Notes: generated by a model from the sequence alone, not told the origin. DNA of 64,000 bases from Pristionchus mayeri (GCA_036245805.1 BTRK01000004.1:1488001-1552000), one strand, 5' to 3'. Shown: positions 25,610-35,917, counted from the first letter of the stretch. Numbers and translations are program-made.

Positions 25610-28346
25610 TTATTTGGCAAGATTCTTGGTGGCGGAGACTTTTCCTTTGCTTCCCTTAAATGAAGAGCTGAAAAAATGTTTAAACCTTTTAGGGGTACTA
25701 CCCCGATTTGTAAGATTTATTTTGGAAATTTCATTTTGTAAACGAATTTTTAGTAAAAATAAAATTTAGAAAAAAAAAAAATTTGCTTTTTGGAAAAAAC
25801 AATTGTGGAAAAAATAAATTGGAAACGAATTTTTAGAAAGACACGTTTTGGAAATTTTTCCACCGGTTACGGTATTTTTCGCTACATCGAGAGAACCGCG
25901 AAATAGAACGATTAAATTCAAACATTGCTTTTGCATTATTTTATATATTTTTTCTTTAATTATTAGTATTGTTAATTACAATAATAATATAATAAAGGAA
26001 AATAATACAAATGTTTAGAATATGCTGATAAATGATGAAAATGCTCCATAGGTTACGGTGGTTTTCCGCTCGGCTACAGTACTACCGGACATGGAAAAAT
26101 TTCCAAAACGTGCATTTCCAAAATGGAAATTCTGAAATTTATTTTCCATTTCTTGCATTTCCAAAAATGAATTTCCATAATGTTTTTTTTAAAATCTTTT
26201 TTCCAAAATTTGCATTTCGAAATGAAATTTACATTTCGGGGTAATACCTTTTAGGCACTTTCGAACATTGCACACTTCCCGAAACAATGAAACTCACATC
26301 AAAGCAGAATGATAACTCGGCGTGGTCACAACGAGAAGTATCGAGTGGATTCCGGAGTGGCACAGCATCAGGCACAACAGCGCGTTCATCTGCCCTGTCG
26401 GATACCATTTTTAACGGAAGTCGAAACGTTTAGCAAATTACTCAATAATTTTCAGAAATAAGCCAACCTGGATTGAGCCAGAAAAAGAATATGCCAATAA
26501 CGACGGCAACAGACGGTAGCACTAGGGTTAAAACTGGTACGCTTAACTAAATTTAGAGAGTCTTAATTTGTTTATATCCTTGTTTCATAGAGTGCAACTT
26601 TTCCAACCTGGATAGCTAGCGTCTTCGAGAAGGTTAACTGCATACGTCTTGTTCGATCGCTCATAGAAACTGTCTAAAATAACGATTTTGAGGAGATTTT
26701 TTTTCTGTATTCACATTTGCTGGTTCTAAAAAAAGTAACCATTAAACTTACTTGTTTCGAAAGCATAGTAATAGTTTCGTACACAAAGAATGAGCAACCA
26801 CCGAACCCAACAATACATGCCTGATATTTTGAATCTTTTTGAACACTTTTCTTGTCATTGTGAGAACAAATGCGCAATGGCGTATTTGATATATTACATG
26901 CGGCATGGGGCAGTAGTTCTCGTAATACTTTTACTATTTCCTGCGACTTACGTTAAAAACAAGAAGAACGAGGGAAAGAGGCATGTGCAGGAATCCCCGA
27001 AATACATATGCGACTCCCCGTAGATCACGGTTGCCCTCCATCATTGACACTAATGCGAATTGGCGCTGAATCATAATAAGGTTTTCTATTTTTCACGAAA
27101 GAATGGTTGACTGTACTAGGCAGTATTTCACCGTTGAGAGTCCCACTTGGGACCACTCATATTTCGCAATCTGACGATTGGATGGGTCATCGCATATCCA
27201 ACCGCAATCACGACAAATCACATCTTGTACCAGGAAAGCGTGCAGATCTTGTTGGCAGGAGCCAGAAAGGGCCACTAAGGCGACAGGCGATGCATAAATC
27301 ACCAAGTAAAAGCAGCGAACTGCGATCTTCTCAGCATTCTGCAATTTGTTATTTTTCAAGGTTTCATAATATTCAATTTTTCTAGCGCGCCAATTTGATC
27401 TAAGAGTTTGTATGACAAATGTCTAGCATTCGCAAGAAATATGAGGAACATACCGTGATAATTCACCGATTGGTCATTCGCGCGATGGAGGAGTACTTGA
27501 AGTGGAGGGCGAGAGTCACCGAGAGCGTCACTTGCCCGATTCCTTGAAACAGCAGCACCTGAACATCTTATCCTTCATTATTTTTTAGCCTTGTACATTT
27601 TCGAGCCTTGCTTCAGCAAGTTTTGCTCGCTCGAATTCATCTCCAACACTAATCCAAACTGAGCATGGCGATGTGTTTCTGTGTCTGCGATGTGCAGAGG
27701 AGGCCGCTGCATGGCATCGCAGGCAGTGGGAAGAGAGGAACGACAGTGAAGACGATGCCAAAGCACATGTCATTTAGCAGGACGCACATCTCAAAGACGA
27801 TCGAGTGGGGCAAGTCAAGTCATGGACGGAAAGTTCTACATTAGAATGTTTCCAGACAATAATCCCATTACATTGGTTAAATGTGATATATTTATCATAT
27901 TTCGAACATGTATCCAGATTTTCGAAATGCATACAATATCCACTTGCCTGCACGAGAATCAAGTAGCGCACCAACGGCTTTCCAATTATCGGCGTTTTTC
28001 TGATCATCAAATATATGACCATCGCGCTGAGAAGCAATGTGATGGCCCCTGTAAGCGGTGAATAATGAGGGGTTAATTATATCAGATGCAAATTCAGTAG
28101 TCTGTATGAAGCAAGTCAAGCTCGACATCGAACCAGAGATATGCTGGAAGATTGGCGTGAACGTGAGCCGAAATGAGTCCAAATGCAGGTTCCTCATCGC
28201 GATGGCTGCAATAGGAAGGAATGAGAAAGAGCAATTGGAAGGACACAAATCTTAAGAATATAATCTCAGAAAATTAAGTTAGCAAAGATTATGCAAATAT
28301 AATTGAATAAGGAATGCTTACTGTGATTGAAGATACGAGTTGCCAT
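25610..28346 (-). pseudogene. Chemoreceptor B, inverted paralog of A (damaged)
   Basis: This is the same exon series as A, on the opposite strand, starting with ATG at 28346 and ending at TAA 25612-25610. TM1 with KTPIIGKPLVRYLILVQ, the loop TRRMQLTFSKTLAIQ and the C-terminal HSGIHSILLVVTTPSYHSAL are all present, and the last acceptor is intact. Lesions differ from those in A. The donor after the fourth exon (near 27668) reads CTCAGT where A has GTGAGT, and exon 5 has an in-frame TGA at 27475-27473 where A has AGA. The intron after 27948 begins with GC, as in A. Homology with A continues upstream to about 28605. The 3' end lies 58 bp from the mariner-type element. Confidence 0.75.
25700..26260. 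repeat. AT-rich low-complexity, self-similar sequence
   Basis: Runs of TTTTGGAAA/TTTCCAAAA and two similar blocks (GGTTACGGTATTTTTCGC near 25864 and GGTTACGGTGGTTTTCCGC near 26053) fill the last intron of chemoreceptor B. There is no coding content. Confidence 0.5.
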
Positions 28347-28652
28347 TCTTAGGTATTTCTTCGATTTGGGTTAGTTTCAAATGAAAAATAGCACTCAATA
28401 TTGAGAGACAGCTGCTCAAAGATCAGGCGCCAGAAAGCCTGAAGATCTTGAAAAAGTAACCCTTTTAAAGATGTGGCAAAACAGAAAAACAAAAAAAAGA
28501 ACATACAAAAACAACCTCTATTTTTACGTGGGAGAGGTACAATTGTGCGCAAGGGAAATCGTGATACACAACCGAGGAAGGGCACTGATCAATTCTCAAT
28601 GACCAAGTTTTTTTTTTAGTGTCGCCAAGTGTCGGATTAGGTCTGAGGACTA

Positions 28653-28764
28653 GAGTTCAAGAAACGATACCACCCTCTCTTCATTCTGCACACTCTCTAG
28701 TCCGGTCGATTTGTAAGAGAGTGCATAGAATAAAGTGCACATGGTATCGTTTTTTTTAAAATTC
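28653..28764. repeat. GAGTTCGATAAA hairpin MITE, diverged copy
   Basis: The left end GAGTTCAAGAAACGATACCA, flanked by TA (28651-28652), pairs with TGGTATCGT and then the right end ATTC followed by TA. Core CACACTCTCTAG..GGTCGA recurs in the copies at 39031, 45738 and 56348. Confidence 0.6.
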
Positions 28765-28969
28765 TACTGATCGCTTTCAATGATTATTATAATTGCTCAG
28801 TTTTTGCTACGGGTATGCCTGTATCTCACCGATAGATCTGCATATCACGCAACTTCTGAGAGAATGCATGACACCCCGGCACCAGGAGAGTAGTATATAG
28901 ACCCTTAAAAAACAATCAATACAAAGAGACGCAGACAGTTAGAGAAATGACCTACCCCTCCTCTTCCCT

Positions 28970-29270
28970 CGATCTGTCCCTCTCCTCCCGCCCGTCGACC
29001 CTCCTCCCGCGGTAGTCTCGCTAATTGCCTCCTCCCGGGGTAGTCTCGCTAATTGCCTCCTTCCGCCCTCCTCCCGGGGTAGTCTCGCTAATTACCGTAG
29101 TGCCACCCGGATCCCTTTACCGCGCGCCCTTTTATTTCTTTCCGCCTACAGTACTCCTACGGTAATCCTTCAGTACTTCTACAGTAATCATACAGTACTT
29201 CTACAGTAATCCTTCCATAGCAATACAGTAATCTTACAAGTACTTACAGTATAACCCGCATATTTTCCCG
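28970..29270. repeat. Short tandem repeats before the Maverick remnant
   Basis: Three to four copies of CGGGGTAGTCTCGCTAATTG with CCTCC spacers lie at 28976-29096. They are followed by about seven degenerate copies of CTACAGTA(A/C)T up to 29270. This could be part of the long, subrepeat-rich terminal repeat of the Maverick, but no second copy lies in the window to confirm that. Confidence 0.6.
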
Positions 29271-29340
29271 AACTACAGTACCCCGGTTGTCAATTGCGAA
29301 ATCAGCCCTGCGGTTTGTTTTCCTACTGTCAACCTACTAG

Positions 29341-29715
29341 ATGGAACAAATCGGACCAGAAGAGTGGCTAGTACTTGAAAATGGGACTCTATCTAACATA
29401 AACCGGTTCAATACTCTTAAACTGGCTGATGGAGTTCAAGGATACATATTTGATGGGATTCAGGGGGTAATTTACTACAAAAAAGCCGACAGAGTTTACC
29501 CACATTTCCAAAAATATTCATTGGGAATATACACAATTTACGCAATTTTCATGGCAATTTTCATTCTAATAGCAGGACTCCGGGTGAGAAAGATAGTACG
29601 TATAAGGGGGAGCCCAGCGCGAGAAATGACTGACGAGGACACGCCTACCGATTGCGAAATGTCTTCTCTCCCCTCGCCAAGAGCAATTACGCCCCTTTCC
29701 CCTAATGACCCATAG
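29341..29715 (+). CDS. Small one-pass membrane protein in the Maverick remnant
   Basis: A 124-aa ORF with ATG directly after an in-frame TAG. It has a polar N-terminal half with aromatic residues, one membrane segment around residues 62-81 (YTIYAIFMAIFILIAGL), a basic stop-transfer patch, and an acidic, Ser/Pro-rich tail. Nematode Mavericks are known to carry a glycoprotein-B-like fusogen. A membrane-proximal stem, TM and tail would look like this, so a truncated fusogen end is one possibility, but no family motif proves it. It lies 66 nt upstream of the protease ORF. Confidence 0.5.
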   Translation: MEQIGPEEWLVLENGTLSNINRFNTLKLADGVQGYIFDGIQGVIYYKKADRVYPHFQKYSLGIYTIYAIFMAIFILIAGLRVRKIVRIRGSPAREMTDEDTPTDCEMSSLPSPRAITPLSPNDP

Positions 29716-29781
29716 GCCCTAATAGGGATATTGTTCTTAATAACTTTATTTTCATTCCAATTTCACGGTATTTAATTTATA

Positions 29782-30236
29782 ATGGATTCCATTTTGCTAA
29801 GTGGTATCCTTTCGCGTGATCCCTACGCTAAACATTACTTTATTGGATGCTTTCCAAGCGATGGTCTACCATCTATTTCTAATCACAGGACACCATTTTG
29901 CTTCATTGGTAATACAGATAAAAGTAATGAGCCAGGAACACATTGGTTTGCTGTTTATGTTCGTTCAAAAAGTGCATATGTTTTCGACAGCTTCGGCACT
30001 ATTCCAAAAGCAATCAGAAAATGGTGTCGCACTTTAAATCGGAATGTTTACTATAATTCCACTTCACATCAGTCTTTTGACGAGGTAACTTGCGGTGGAT
30101 ACGGAGTCTACGTTATTTGCGAGCTCGACATTTCAGCACCATTGTGAGACGTTTTCTCGACACAAATTACGACGACGCCTTCATCCGACAATACTTACAC
30201 CGTGTGCACAGGGTACATATACCCCAGTCCATGTGA
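29782..30236 (+). pseudogene. Maverick cysteine protease (adenain-like, PRO), frameshifted
   Basis: The first 121 codons (29782-30147) hold the catalytic layout of adenovirus-type proteases: His in GTHWFAVYV, Asp in YVFDSFG, Gln in the TSHQSF segment, and the nucleophile Cys in VTCGGYGVY. The expected C-terminal helices continue in another frame (30127-30236), so there is a one-base frame change near 30125 and the ORF ends early at 30147. In intact elements this enzyme matures the capsid proteins. The frameshift makes it inactive unless it is a sequence error. Confidence 0.8.
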
Positions 30237-30248
30237 TTTAAGCTCATT

Positions 30249-30473
30249 ATGTCTTCTAAGCTTGTTACGCACCGGCGGTTTCTCGAAGAGCTCTCGCAGA
30301 ACCCGTCTCTTATTCGTTTTGCTACTCCCGCTCAACTTTCGTGTGTTGTTGAAATAGTGCACAACCTTCATAAAATTGCTTTATCTGCCAAAGAGAAACG
30401 TCAGATTACACGTGTTCTACCCGTAATTAAACAAATTGCAAAAGCCCGCCGTGCAAATACTGCCAGAGATTAA
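30249..30473 (+). CDS. Small helical Maverick ORF next to the protease
   Basis: A 74-aa basic protein. The segment ELSQNPSLIRFATPAQLSCV followed by EI.HN.. is a pattern I know from the small ORFs beside protease and capsid genes in many Polintons. The C-terminal half is Lys/Arg-rich (KEKRQITRVLPVIKQIAKAR). A role as a virion core or capsid-associated protein is inference. It starts 12 nt after the protease frame ends and stops 3 nt before the next ORF. Confidence 0.65.
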   Translation: MSSKLVTHRRFLEELSQNPSLIRFATPAQLSCVVEIVHNLHKIALSAKEKRQITRVLPVIKQIAKARRANTARD

Positions 30474-30476
30474 TTA

Positions 30477-30542
30477 ATGCAGTACGGTGGTAGTATTCTT
30501 CCGTTTATTATCCCAGCAGCTCTTTCTCTACTGCTGTCATGA
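30477..30542 (+). CDS. Tiny Gly/Pro hydrophobic ORF (pX-like?)
   Basis: Twenty-one codons starting 3 nt after the preceding stop. The sequence begins MQYGGSILPFIIPAALSLLL. Polintons usually have a longer GG-containing hydrophobic protein at this position, so this may be its truncated N-terminus. It is followed at 30578-30645 by an A-rich CTATGAAAAA repeat. Confidence 0.45.
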   Translation: MQYGGSILPFIIPAALSLLLS

Positions 30543-30992
30543 ATAACACTACAAAGTATAAACTTGTGCCTATGAATCATATGAAAAAAAAAATGAAAAA
30601 AAACTATGAACTATGAAAAAACTATCCTATGAAAAAAAAATGAATAGAGACCACAAGCCACGCCACTTTCAGGAATATTGGTCCGACAGTTCGAATTCTT
30701 AACCAAATCTGACGATCAAAAGTGATTTCGGTAGCTCTTAGGATCCTTCACAAATGACCACTGGAGCATCATGAACAGACAGCTCTAATTAGGTCAGCAT
30801 ACGCTAATTAGGGCCATGTATAGACGTAAAATGGGTCATTATACTAGTGTGCAGCTGCTCCACTCGCAGTTTGTAGTTCTTATCAGTAAGAAACATCGTA
30901 CAAAATTGGAAAACAGAAGGATGTTTTTCCGAACTGTCGGAACGTTTACCAGATTTAATAAAAAAATTGAAAAAAAGTGCAAACCTATTTCA

Positions 30993-31061
30993 ATAGAGGG
31001 GATTCGAACCTGTTGGATACGGGCACTAGAGGTAGACCTCTACCACCACACCAAATGGACA
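30993..31061 (-). other. tRNA-like sequence in the Maverick remnant (minus strand)
   Basis: The minus strand reads a box A-like TGGTGTGGTGGTAGAGG and a perfect box B (GGTTCGAATCC). Anticodon and acceptor arms do not close properly, so it is a tRNA-like remnant and not a functional tRNA. It lies inside a segment bounded by the 12-bp inverted repeat TAGAGACCACAA (30645-30656 and 31267-31278). Confidence 0.45.
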
Positions 31062-31281
31062 GTTGGCAAAGCGAGATCAAACCCGACAGATGAATGAACT
31101 TGATGACTCGTTCATTTTTCACAAATTCCCGAGAGTAAGGTTTTCAGATCATAATTCTTTGCAGAGTTAAAATATAGTTCTAAATGACAAAGCATGGTCT
31201 TATTCAGACCGAAAGGGTTGCATTGGGCACACAAACTGACTGGTACGACGATTTTGGCAGAACGCGTTGTGGTCTCTACCT

Positions 31282-31434
31282 ATGATTGCACTCAACAAAG
31301 ACGAAGCTACACTTGATCAAATGGACGATCAACTCCATAAAATTCTTAAACTACCTAACATGTCAAGCCAGGAAAAGCGCATGCTATACGAGGACTTACT
31401 TAAAGAAGGAGTGTCAGCAAAGTTAAATTTTTGA
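31282..31434 (+). CDS. Short acidic helical Maverick ORF
   Basis: A 50-aa ORF containing LDQMDDQLHKILKLPNMSSQ followed by EKRMLYEDLL. This resembles the short N-terminal helix module that many Polintons encode beside the capsid genes (acidic residues, IL, then EK..LY). The last dozen codons overlap the left arm of an inverted repeat (31401-31452), so the original 3' part may have been lost there. Confidence 0.5.
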   Translation: MIALNKDEATLDQMDDQLHKILKLPNMSSQEKRMLYEDLLKEGVSAKLNF

Positions 31435-31772
31435 CGCTTTCATAACCATGACCTAGACAATCAGCCAACGATCATAGCGCGAGCTAAGAGAATAGGCAAA
31501 GGTCAATCGCATAGCTCAGTAGTAAAGCAGTCGCCGCGTAATCGGAAGGTTGCGGGTTCTAATCCAACCAGTTTTTGAAAAATTTTCTAGATATTTGAAT
31601 TCCCGCACGTCCCTTCCCTTCAAGCCCTCCTTGGCATTCTGCCAACGAAAGATAACTCAGTTCAAAATAGAGATACGCATTTGAAATTTTCAGAACCTCT
31701 TATGGTTGTACAAAGGTCGGTCATGGTTATGACAACGTCGGAATTTCAACTTTGCTGACAGTCCTTCTTTAA
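31401..31772. repeat. Inverted repeat enclosing a second tRNA-like sequence
   Basis: The left arm, 31401-31452 (from TAAAGAAGGA to ATAACCATGACC), pairs with the right arm, 31719-31772, with a few mismatches. The loop of about 266 bases holds the tRNA-like sequence at 31509-31570. The arrangement repeats that of 30645-31278. Confidence 0.65.
31509..31570 (+). other. tRNA-like sequence in the Maverick remnant (plus strand)
   Basis: Box A-like TAGCTCAGTAGTAAAGC and box B-like GGTTCTAATCC are spaced as in a tRNA gene, and the sequence ends CCAACCA before a T run (TTTTT at 31572). The anticodon arm does not pair well, so function is doubtful. Confidence 0.45.
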
Positions 31773-31791
31773 ACGCATTCACAATTTCAAA

Positions 31792-32503
31792 ATGAGCAGA
31801 GAAACAAAAATACATCACGCGCAAGATGCCGACGATTATGGGAATGAAATGGAAATGAGAAGAGAACGGTCGCCTTCACCAGATCTCCAGCAGAATATTA
31901 ACCAGTTCTACGGTCCGCACCATCAGCCACCACCAGCACCCCCACAAGTTGCACAGCTAACCAACGCGTATGATCTGTCTAAGCGAGACGATATCCCCCG
32001 TGTACCAGTGCATGGTAAGATATTTTAGAGACCACGTACATCTAGACAACCGCGACAACCTAAACAACAACCAGTACCTGGTCAAGTTCCTGCACTGGCT
32101 GCACAAGTTATACCACCAGCAGCCCAACCTGCTCCAGTTGCATTCGTACCCATTCCTCCAGTTCAACGCAGAGTAAGACCCCCACCTCAACCACTTCAGG
32201 GACGTCCTGTGAAACGCCGCTTCCACCGACAGTGGTGATTTCTTCCGATTCCCACCCCCTCGAGCTCGTTCACCTCCTGCGTACGCGGTTCATCAACCTC
32301 GATATCCGGCTCCGGGTCCGAGCAGAAAACGGGCAGCAGATGCTCCTGTCGGACCACCACCTCGCCAAGTCCCTTTCATACGTAACCTGACTACTCGTAA
32401 AAGATCTAATCCTCGCGATGTTCTTCCCAGATTCCACGGTGAAACACTCAGTAAACATCCCCATCGCGGTGGTGGAAGGCTGCGTGTCCAATCATGGCTC
32501 TGA
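31792..32503 (+). pseudogene. Proline/arginine-rich Maverick ORF, interrupted
   Basis: The frame from ATG 31792 codes for a Pro/Gln/Arg-rich protein. It meets an in-frame TAG at 32026-32028, continues in the same frame to a stop near 32237, then shifts frame near 32232 and stays proline- and arginine-rich to TGA 32501-32503. One premature stop and one frameshift therefore divide an ORF of about 235 codons. Composition suggests a disordered nucleic-acid-binding or virion protein. No family motif was recognised. Confidence 0.5.
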
Positions 32504-32510
32504 CACCTAG

Positions 32511-33223
32511 CGAATAAATCAGTATTTTAGAAAAATCATATTTTTCACCTCGAAATTGCTCAAATTTACATGTTGTAAAATCAACATTCGATCCCACGAA
32601 GAGCGCTAACTATTCCCGTTCAATAGAATACCTTGACATGAGTAACCTCAGTTGGAACAGGCCGTCTCCAAAATTTCGAAACTCTTGTTTTTCACGCATG
32701 AAAATGGAAGATCCGCTGTGTCGGACATATCAAAAAATAATTTCTGAGATTAATGTGAGAATTATGATTAGATTTACGTGCGGAAAATATTTTCGTAAGA
32801 TGATGAATCAGAAATCCACTCAAAATCTAAAAATCTTTTGGTTTCTAAATTAGTGAAATTCTCGACAATCGAAAATTTCGATTTGGGAAAATTCGTAAAA
32901 CCTGTCGCTATTCCATTCGTTTATGAATCATCATCTTACGAAAATATTTTCCACTCGTAAATCTAATCATAATTCTCACCAATATTCTCAGGAATGATTT
33001 TTTGATATTTCCGACACTGCGGATCTTCCATATTCATGCGTGAAAAACAAGTTTCGAAATTTTGGAGATGGCCTGTTCCAACTGATGTTACTCATGTCAA
33101 GGTATTCTATTGAACGGGAATAGTTAGCGCTCTTCGTGGGATCGAAATATTGATTTTACAACATGTAAATTTGAGCAATGTCGAGGTGAAAAATATGATT
33201 TTTCTAAAATACTGATTTATTCG
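32511..33223. repeat. Foldback element abutting the Maverick remnant
   Basis: The left arm, from CGAATAAATCAGTATTTTAG (32511) to about 32812, is the near-exact reverse complement of the right arm ending at 33223. A spacer of about 110 bases lies at the centre. It begins 7 bp after the stop of the proline-rich ORF. No clear target duplication was found. Confidence 0.8.
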
Positions 33224-33299
33224 GTTTTTGCGACGGAATTTGATCCTTTCTATTAGTAAATGTATTAAAACAGCGAAAGAGTGAACAATTGATCGTATA

Positions 33300-34322
33300 T
33301 CACGCCTTTCAAGAGAGAATCGAGCTAGAAACGCAATTCTACGGAATGGGAAGAAAATCGGGATATCGGTTCTAACCAGTTTTGGGTACCTTTTTTTTTG
33401 GCATGCCTGACTGTCCACCAAAGTGTTATTATGCATATCTCATTTTCAAGCTCCCAGCACCGGAGATCGGCACCTCCTCCTTTCATGGCGATTATCTCGT
33501 TTCCCGTGTAAGATACATGAAATTTGTCTCTGAGTCACCCCCACTCATTTTTTGAGCTCTTTCGATCTGTTCAAACCGCTTCTCCTGAAAATAAATTTTA
33601 ACCGTGCTACATTCACGGATAATTTTCTCAAAAATGTAGGCAAAGGAGCAGCTCAAATTTTTACAGTGAATGGAGCTCATGAAGATCTTTCGAATGAATG
33701 GCTTGCGTCAAAAACACGATCTCACCTATGTGACTTATGCCCATTTTACTTTTCCTTATCATTTGAACTTTATTTTCAACAGACAATTAAGAGAAAAGAT
33801 CATTCTTGACCGCTTTCTCCCATGAGAGCGGTGTGAGGGTCAATTATTCTGTTGAAAATAAAGTTCAAATGATAAGGAAAAGTAACATGGGCATAAGTCG
33901 CATAGGTGAGATCCTATTTTTAACGCAAGCGATTCATTCGAAAGCTTTTCATGAGCTGCATTCACTGTAACAATTTGAGCTGCTCCTTTGCCTACATTTT
34001 TGAGAAAATTAGCCGTGAATGTAGCACGGTTAAAATTGATTTTCAGGGGAAGCGGTTTTAACAGATCGATAGAGCTCGAAAAATGAGTGGATGTCACTCA
34101 GAGACAAATTTCATGTATCCTACACGGAAAACGAGATAATCGGCATGAAAGGAGGAGATGCCGATCTCCGACCCGGTGCTGGGAGCTTGACAATGAGAAA
34201 TGCACAATAACACTTTGGGGGACTGTCAGGCATGCCCAAAGGTGCCCAAAACTGGTTAGAACCAGTATCCCGATTTTCCTTCCATTCCCTATCTCAGCTC
34301 GAATCTCTCGTGAAAGGCGTGA
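33300..34322. mobile_element. TA-flanked foldback, family P1, copy 1
   Basis: A 1.02-kb palindrome with ends TCACGCCTTTCAAGAGAG and the complement, flanked by TA (33298-33299 and 34323-34324). The arms are about 485 bases with a short spacer near 33790-33840. It is related to the copy at 57131-58165 by its ends and by the internal GGTTCTAACCA/T and GCATGCCTGAC segments. Confidence 0.85.
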
Positions 34323-35840
34323 TATCGTAAAGAATGACCATTTTGAAAATTTGAAATATTCAACTTGGCCATCATTTTTGCTGCACTAAGGCCAATTCCC
34401 ACCCCTACATGACTCGGCTCTTTTTTTCCTGAAATAATAATGTACGAAGATTCTGAAAATGATGCCCGTTTAGACGAAAAGGTGGGGTCCCCGAGCCGCT
34501 AGAATTTATTTTCCCATTTCAAAATTACTTTTTGATTATTTTCAACATGAAGTTGTCGTCCAGGCAACTTCACTTCAACATAAAAGTTGCTTGAAATAAT
34601 GTTCTGAACATTTTGTGCCCAAAGCTGGCATTCTAGCTCATCGGGGAGCTGATCTATGGTAGAGCCGGACCTGGAACCGGAAAATACCTAAAAGCCGGTT
34701 TTGTGAAAAACGGTCAACGTCAAAAGTTTTCTCGTCCCTAATATACTCTAACTTAATTACCTCGAGAATTGTACTGAAAGTTGGGGCTCCTGGTGCCGCA
34801 GGGGGTTCCGTTTTCATGCAATCTCTCAGAAGACGCGTGATATATCACACTATCTGATAGAATCGAAATAGACTTGGCACAGGCTGAAAATTAGAATTCC
34901 TTCTGACTTCACCAATAGGCCGGCCTCGATGAGGGAAACCGACGAGCATCCCCAAATTTTCGATCCGCATCCACGCGATCGCGGGCGCGGATTTTGAATA
35001 ATTGACTACGGTAGCCTCGAAATTTTTAAATCGACTTCTATGACTGCGGTAGTAGGGGCGCTGCATTCCTTCACAAATTCTAAGACTTTTTTACTCCGGG
35101 GAGTTTTTCGATCAGATTCCATCTAACGCCAGAAATCGATAATTCCACTTTTATTTCGGACATGAATGCAATTCTCCAGAAATTTTTCAAGAACCCGCAC
35201 AAATATTATTGGTGATCTAGCTTCTGCTTGAGCCGATACATCTTTCAGAACAAAGGCGCAATTTAAAATTTTCCGTAAGTTAGCTAAAATGAATTATGAA
35301 TGCATTATGGTGTAATTTTGGGTTACTGTAAGCGAGTGCAAAAGTTGGACGACTTTTCCAAATTGGTGTTACGTAGTCCGAAAATCGTTTTTAGGCCATG
35401 CCGTTCAGAAATTATGAAATTTCGATTTTTTGAATTTGAGCCCTTGTATTTTCCTGCATACAAGTCAAATCGATAAATCAGTGGTACTTTGTGCAATACG
35501 GGGCCAAGGGGTGTACATGCACAAAGTATCGGGGCCTGGTTCCCATTCCGGTGGGACGTGGCCGCGGGGTGGTCGATTCTTACCGATCCGGTCTCTTAAT
35601 GTATATTTCATTTTTTTAACAACGACCCCATTAGATCGATTTTATGGTAGGTCAAACCAGTCATCATGCGTGTGATCAGATTTATCTCCTACATTGACAG
35701 TTCGGCTCTGAAATAACAAAATGTAGAAAGCAAGTTGTTTTTTTCATATTTGCATTTATGGAATCCAATAAAGCAATCTAATCTCTCCCAAATTCGTTCA
35801 TTCTACGTGCACTCTCGTATGCAGAGCGGGCTGAGCTCGC
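34323..35840. other. Intergenic, nothing recognised
   Basis: No coding chain or repeat structure was seen. The open frames are short and lack motifs. Confidence 0.5.
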
Positions 35841-35841
35841 C

Positions 35842-35848
35842 TATATAA
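35842..35848 (+). promoter_or_regulatory. TATA box of the sperm MSP-domain gene
   Basis: TATATAA in CTATATAAAC lies about 30 bases upstream of CACTCAGTCG (around 35873), a likely initiator. A 5' non-coding exon ending at AG/GTGACT (35901) could be spliced to 36030, or the transcript could be trans-spliced there. Confidence 0.6.
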
Positions 35849-35917
35849 ACCCCTCTCCGCCCCTCTCTCCTCACACTCAGTCGTCTCCTCCATCCAGAAA
35901 GGTGACTTTTTCTCTCT

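Larger units (their letters stand above)
29341..32503 (+). mobile_element. Maverick/Polinton remnant (virus-like DNA transposon segment)
   Basis: A run of ORFs on one strand matches the structural-gene end of a Maverick. It has an adenain-like cysteine protease, a small helical ORF with the ATP(A)QL motif typical of the protease neighbourhood, a tiny Gly/Pro hydrophobic ORF, a short acidic helical ORF, a membrane ORF and a proline-rich ORF. No integrase, type B DNA polymerase, packaging ATPase or major capsid gene is present, so this is only a fragment of what is normally a 15-20 kb element. The protease and proline-rich ORFs are broken, so it is inactive as it stands. Confidence 0.75.

Noticed and set aside
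28970..29270. CRISPR-like tandem array
   Set aside because: Units are short, degenerate and contiguous, without uniform spacers, and the genome is eukaryotic.
33300..34322. Repeated open frames in both arms of the P1 foldback
   Set aside because: Similar frames recur because the arms mirror each other. They are in non-coding transposon sequence with no conserved motif.
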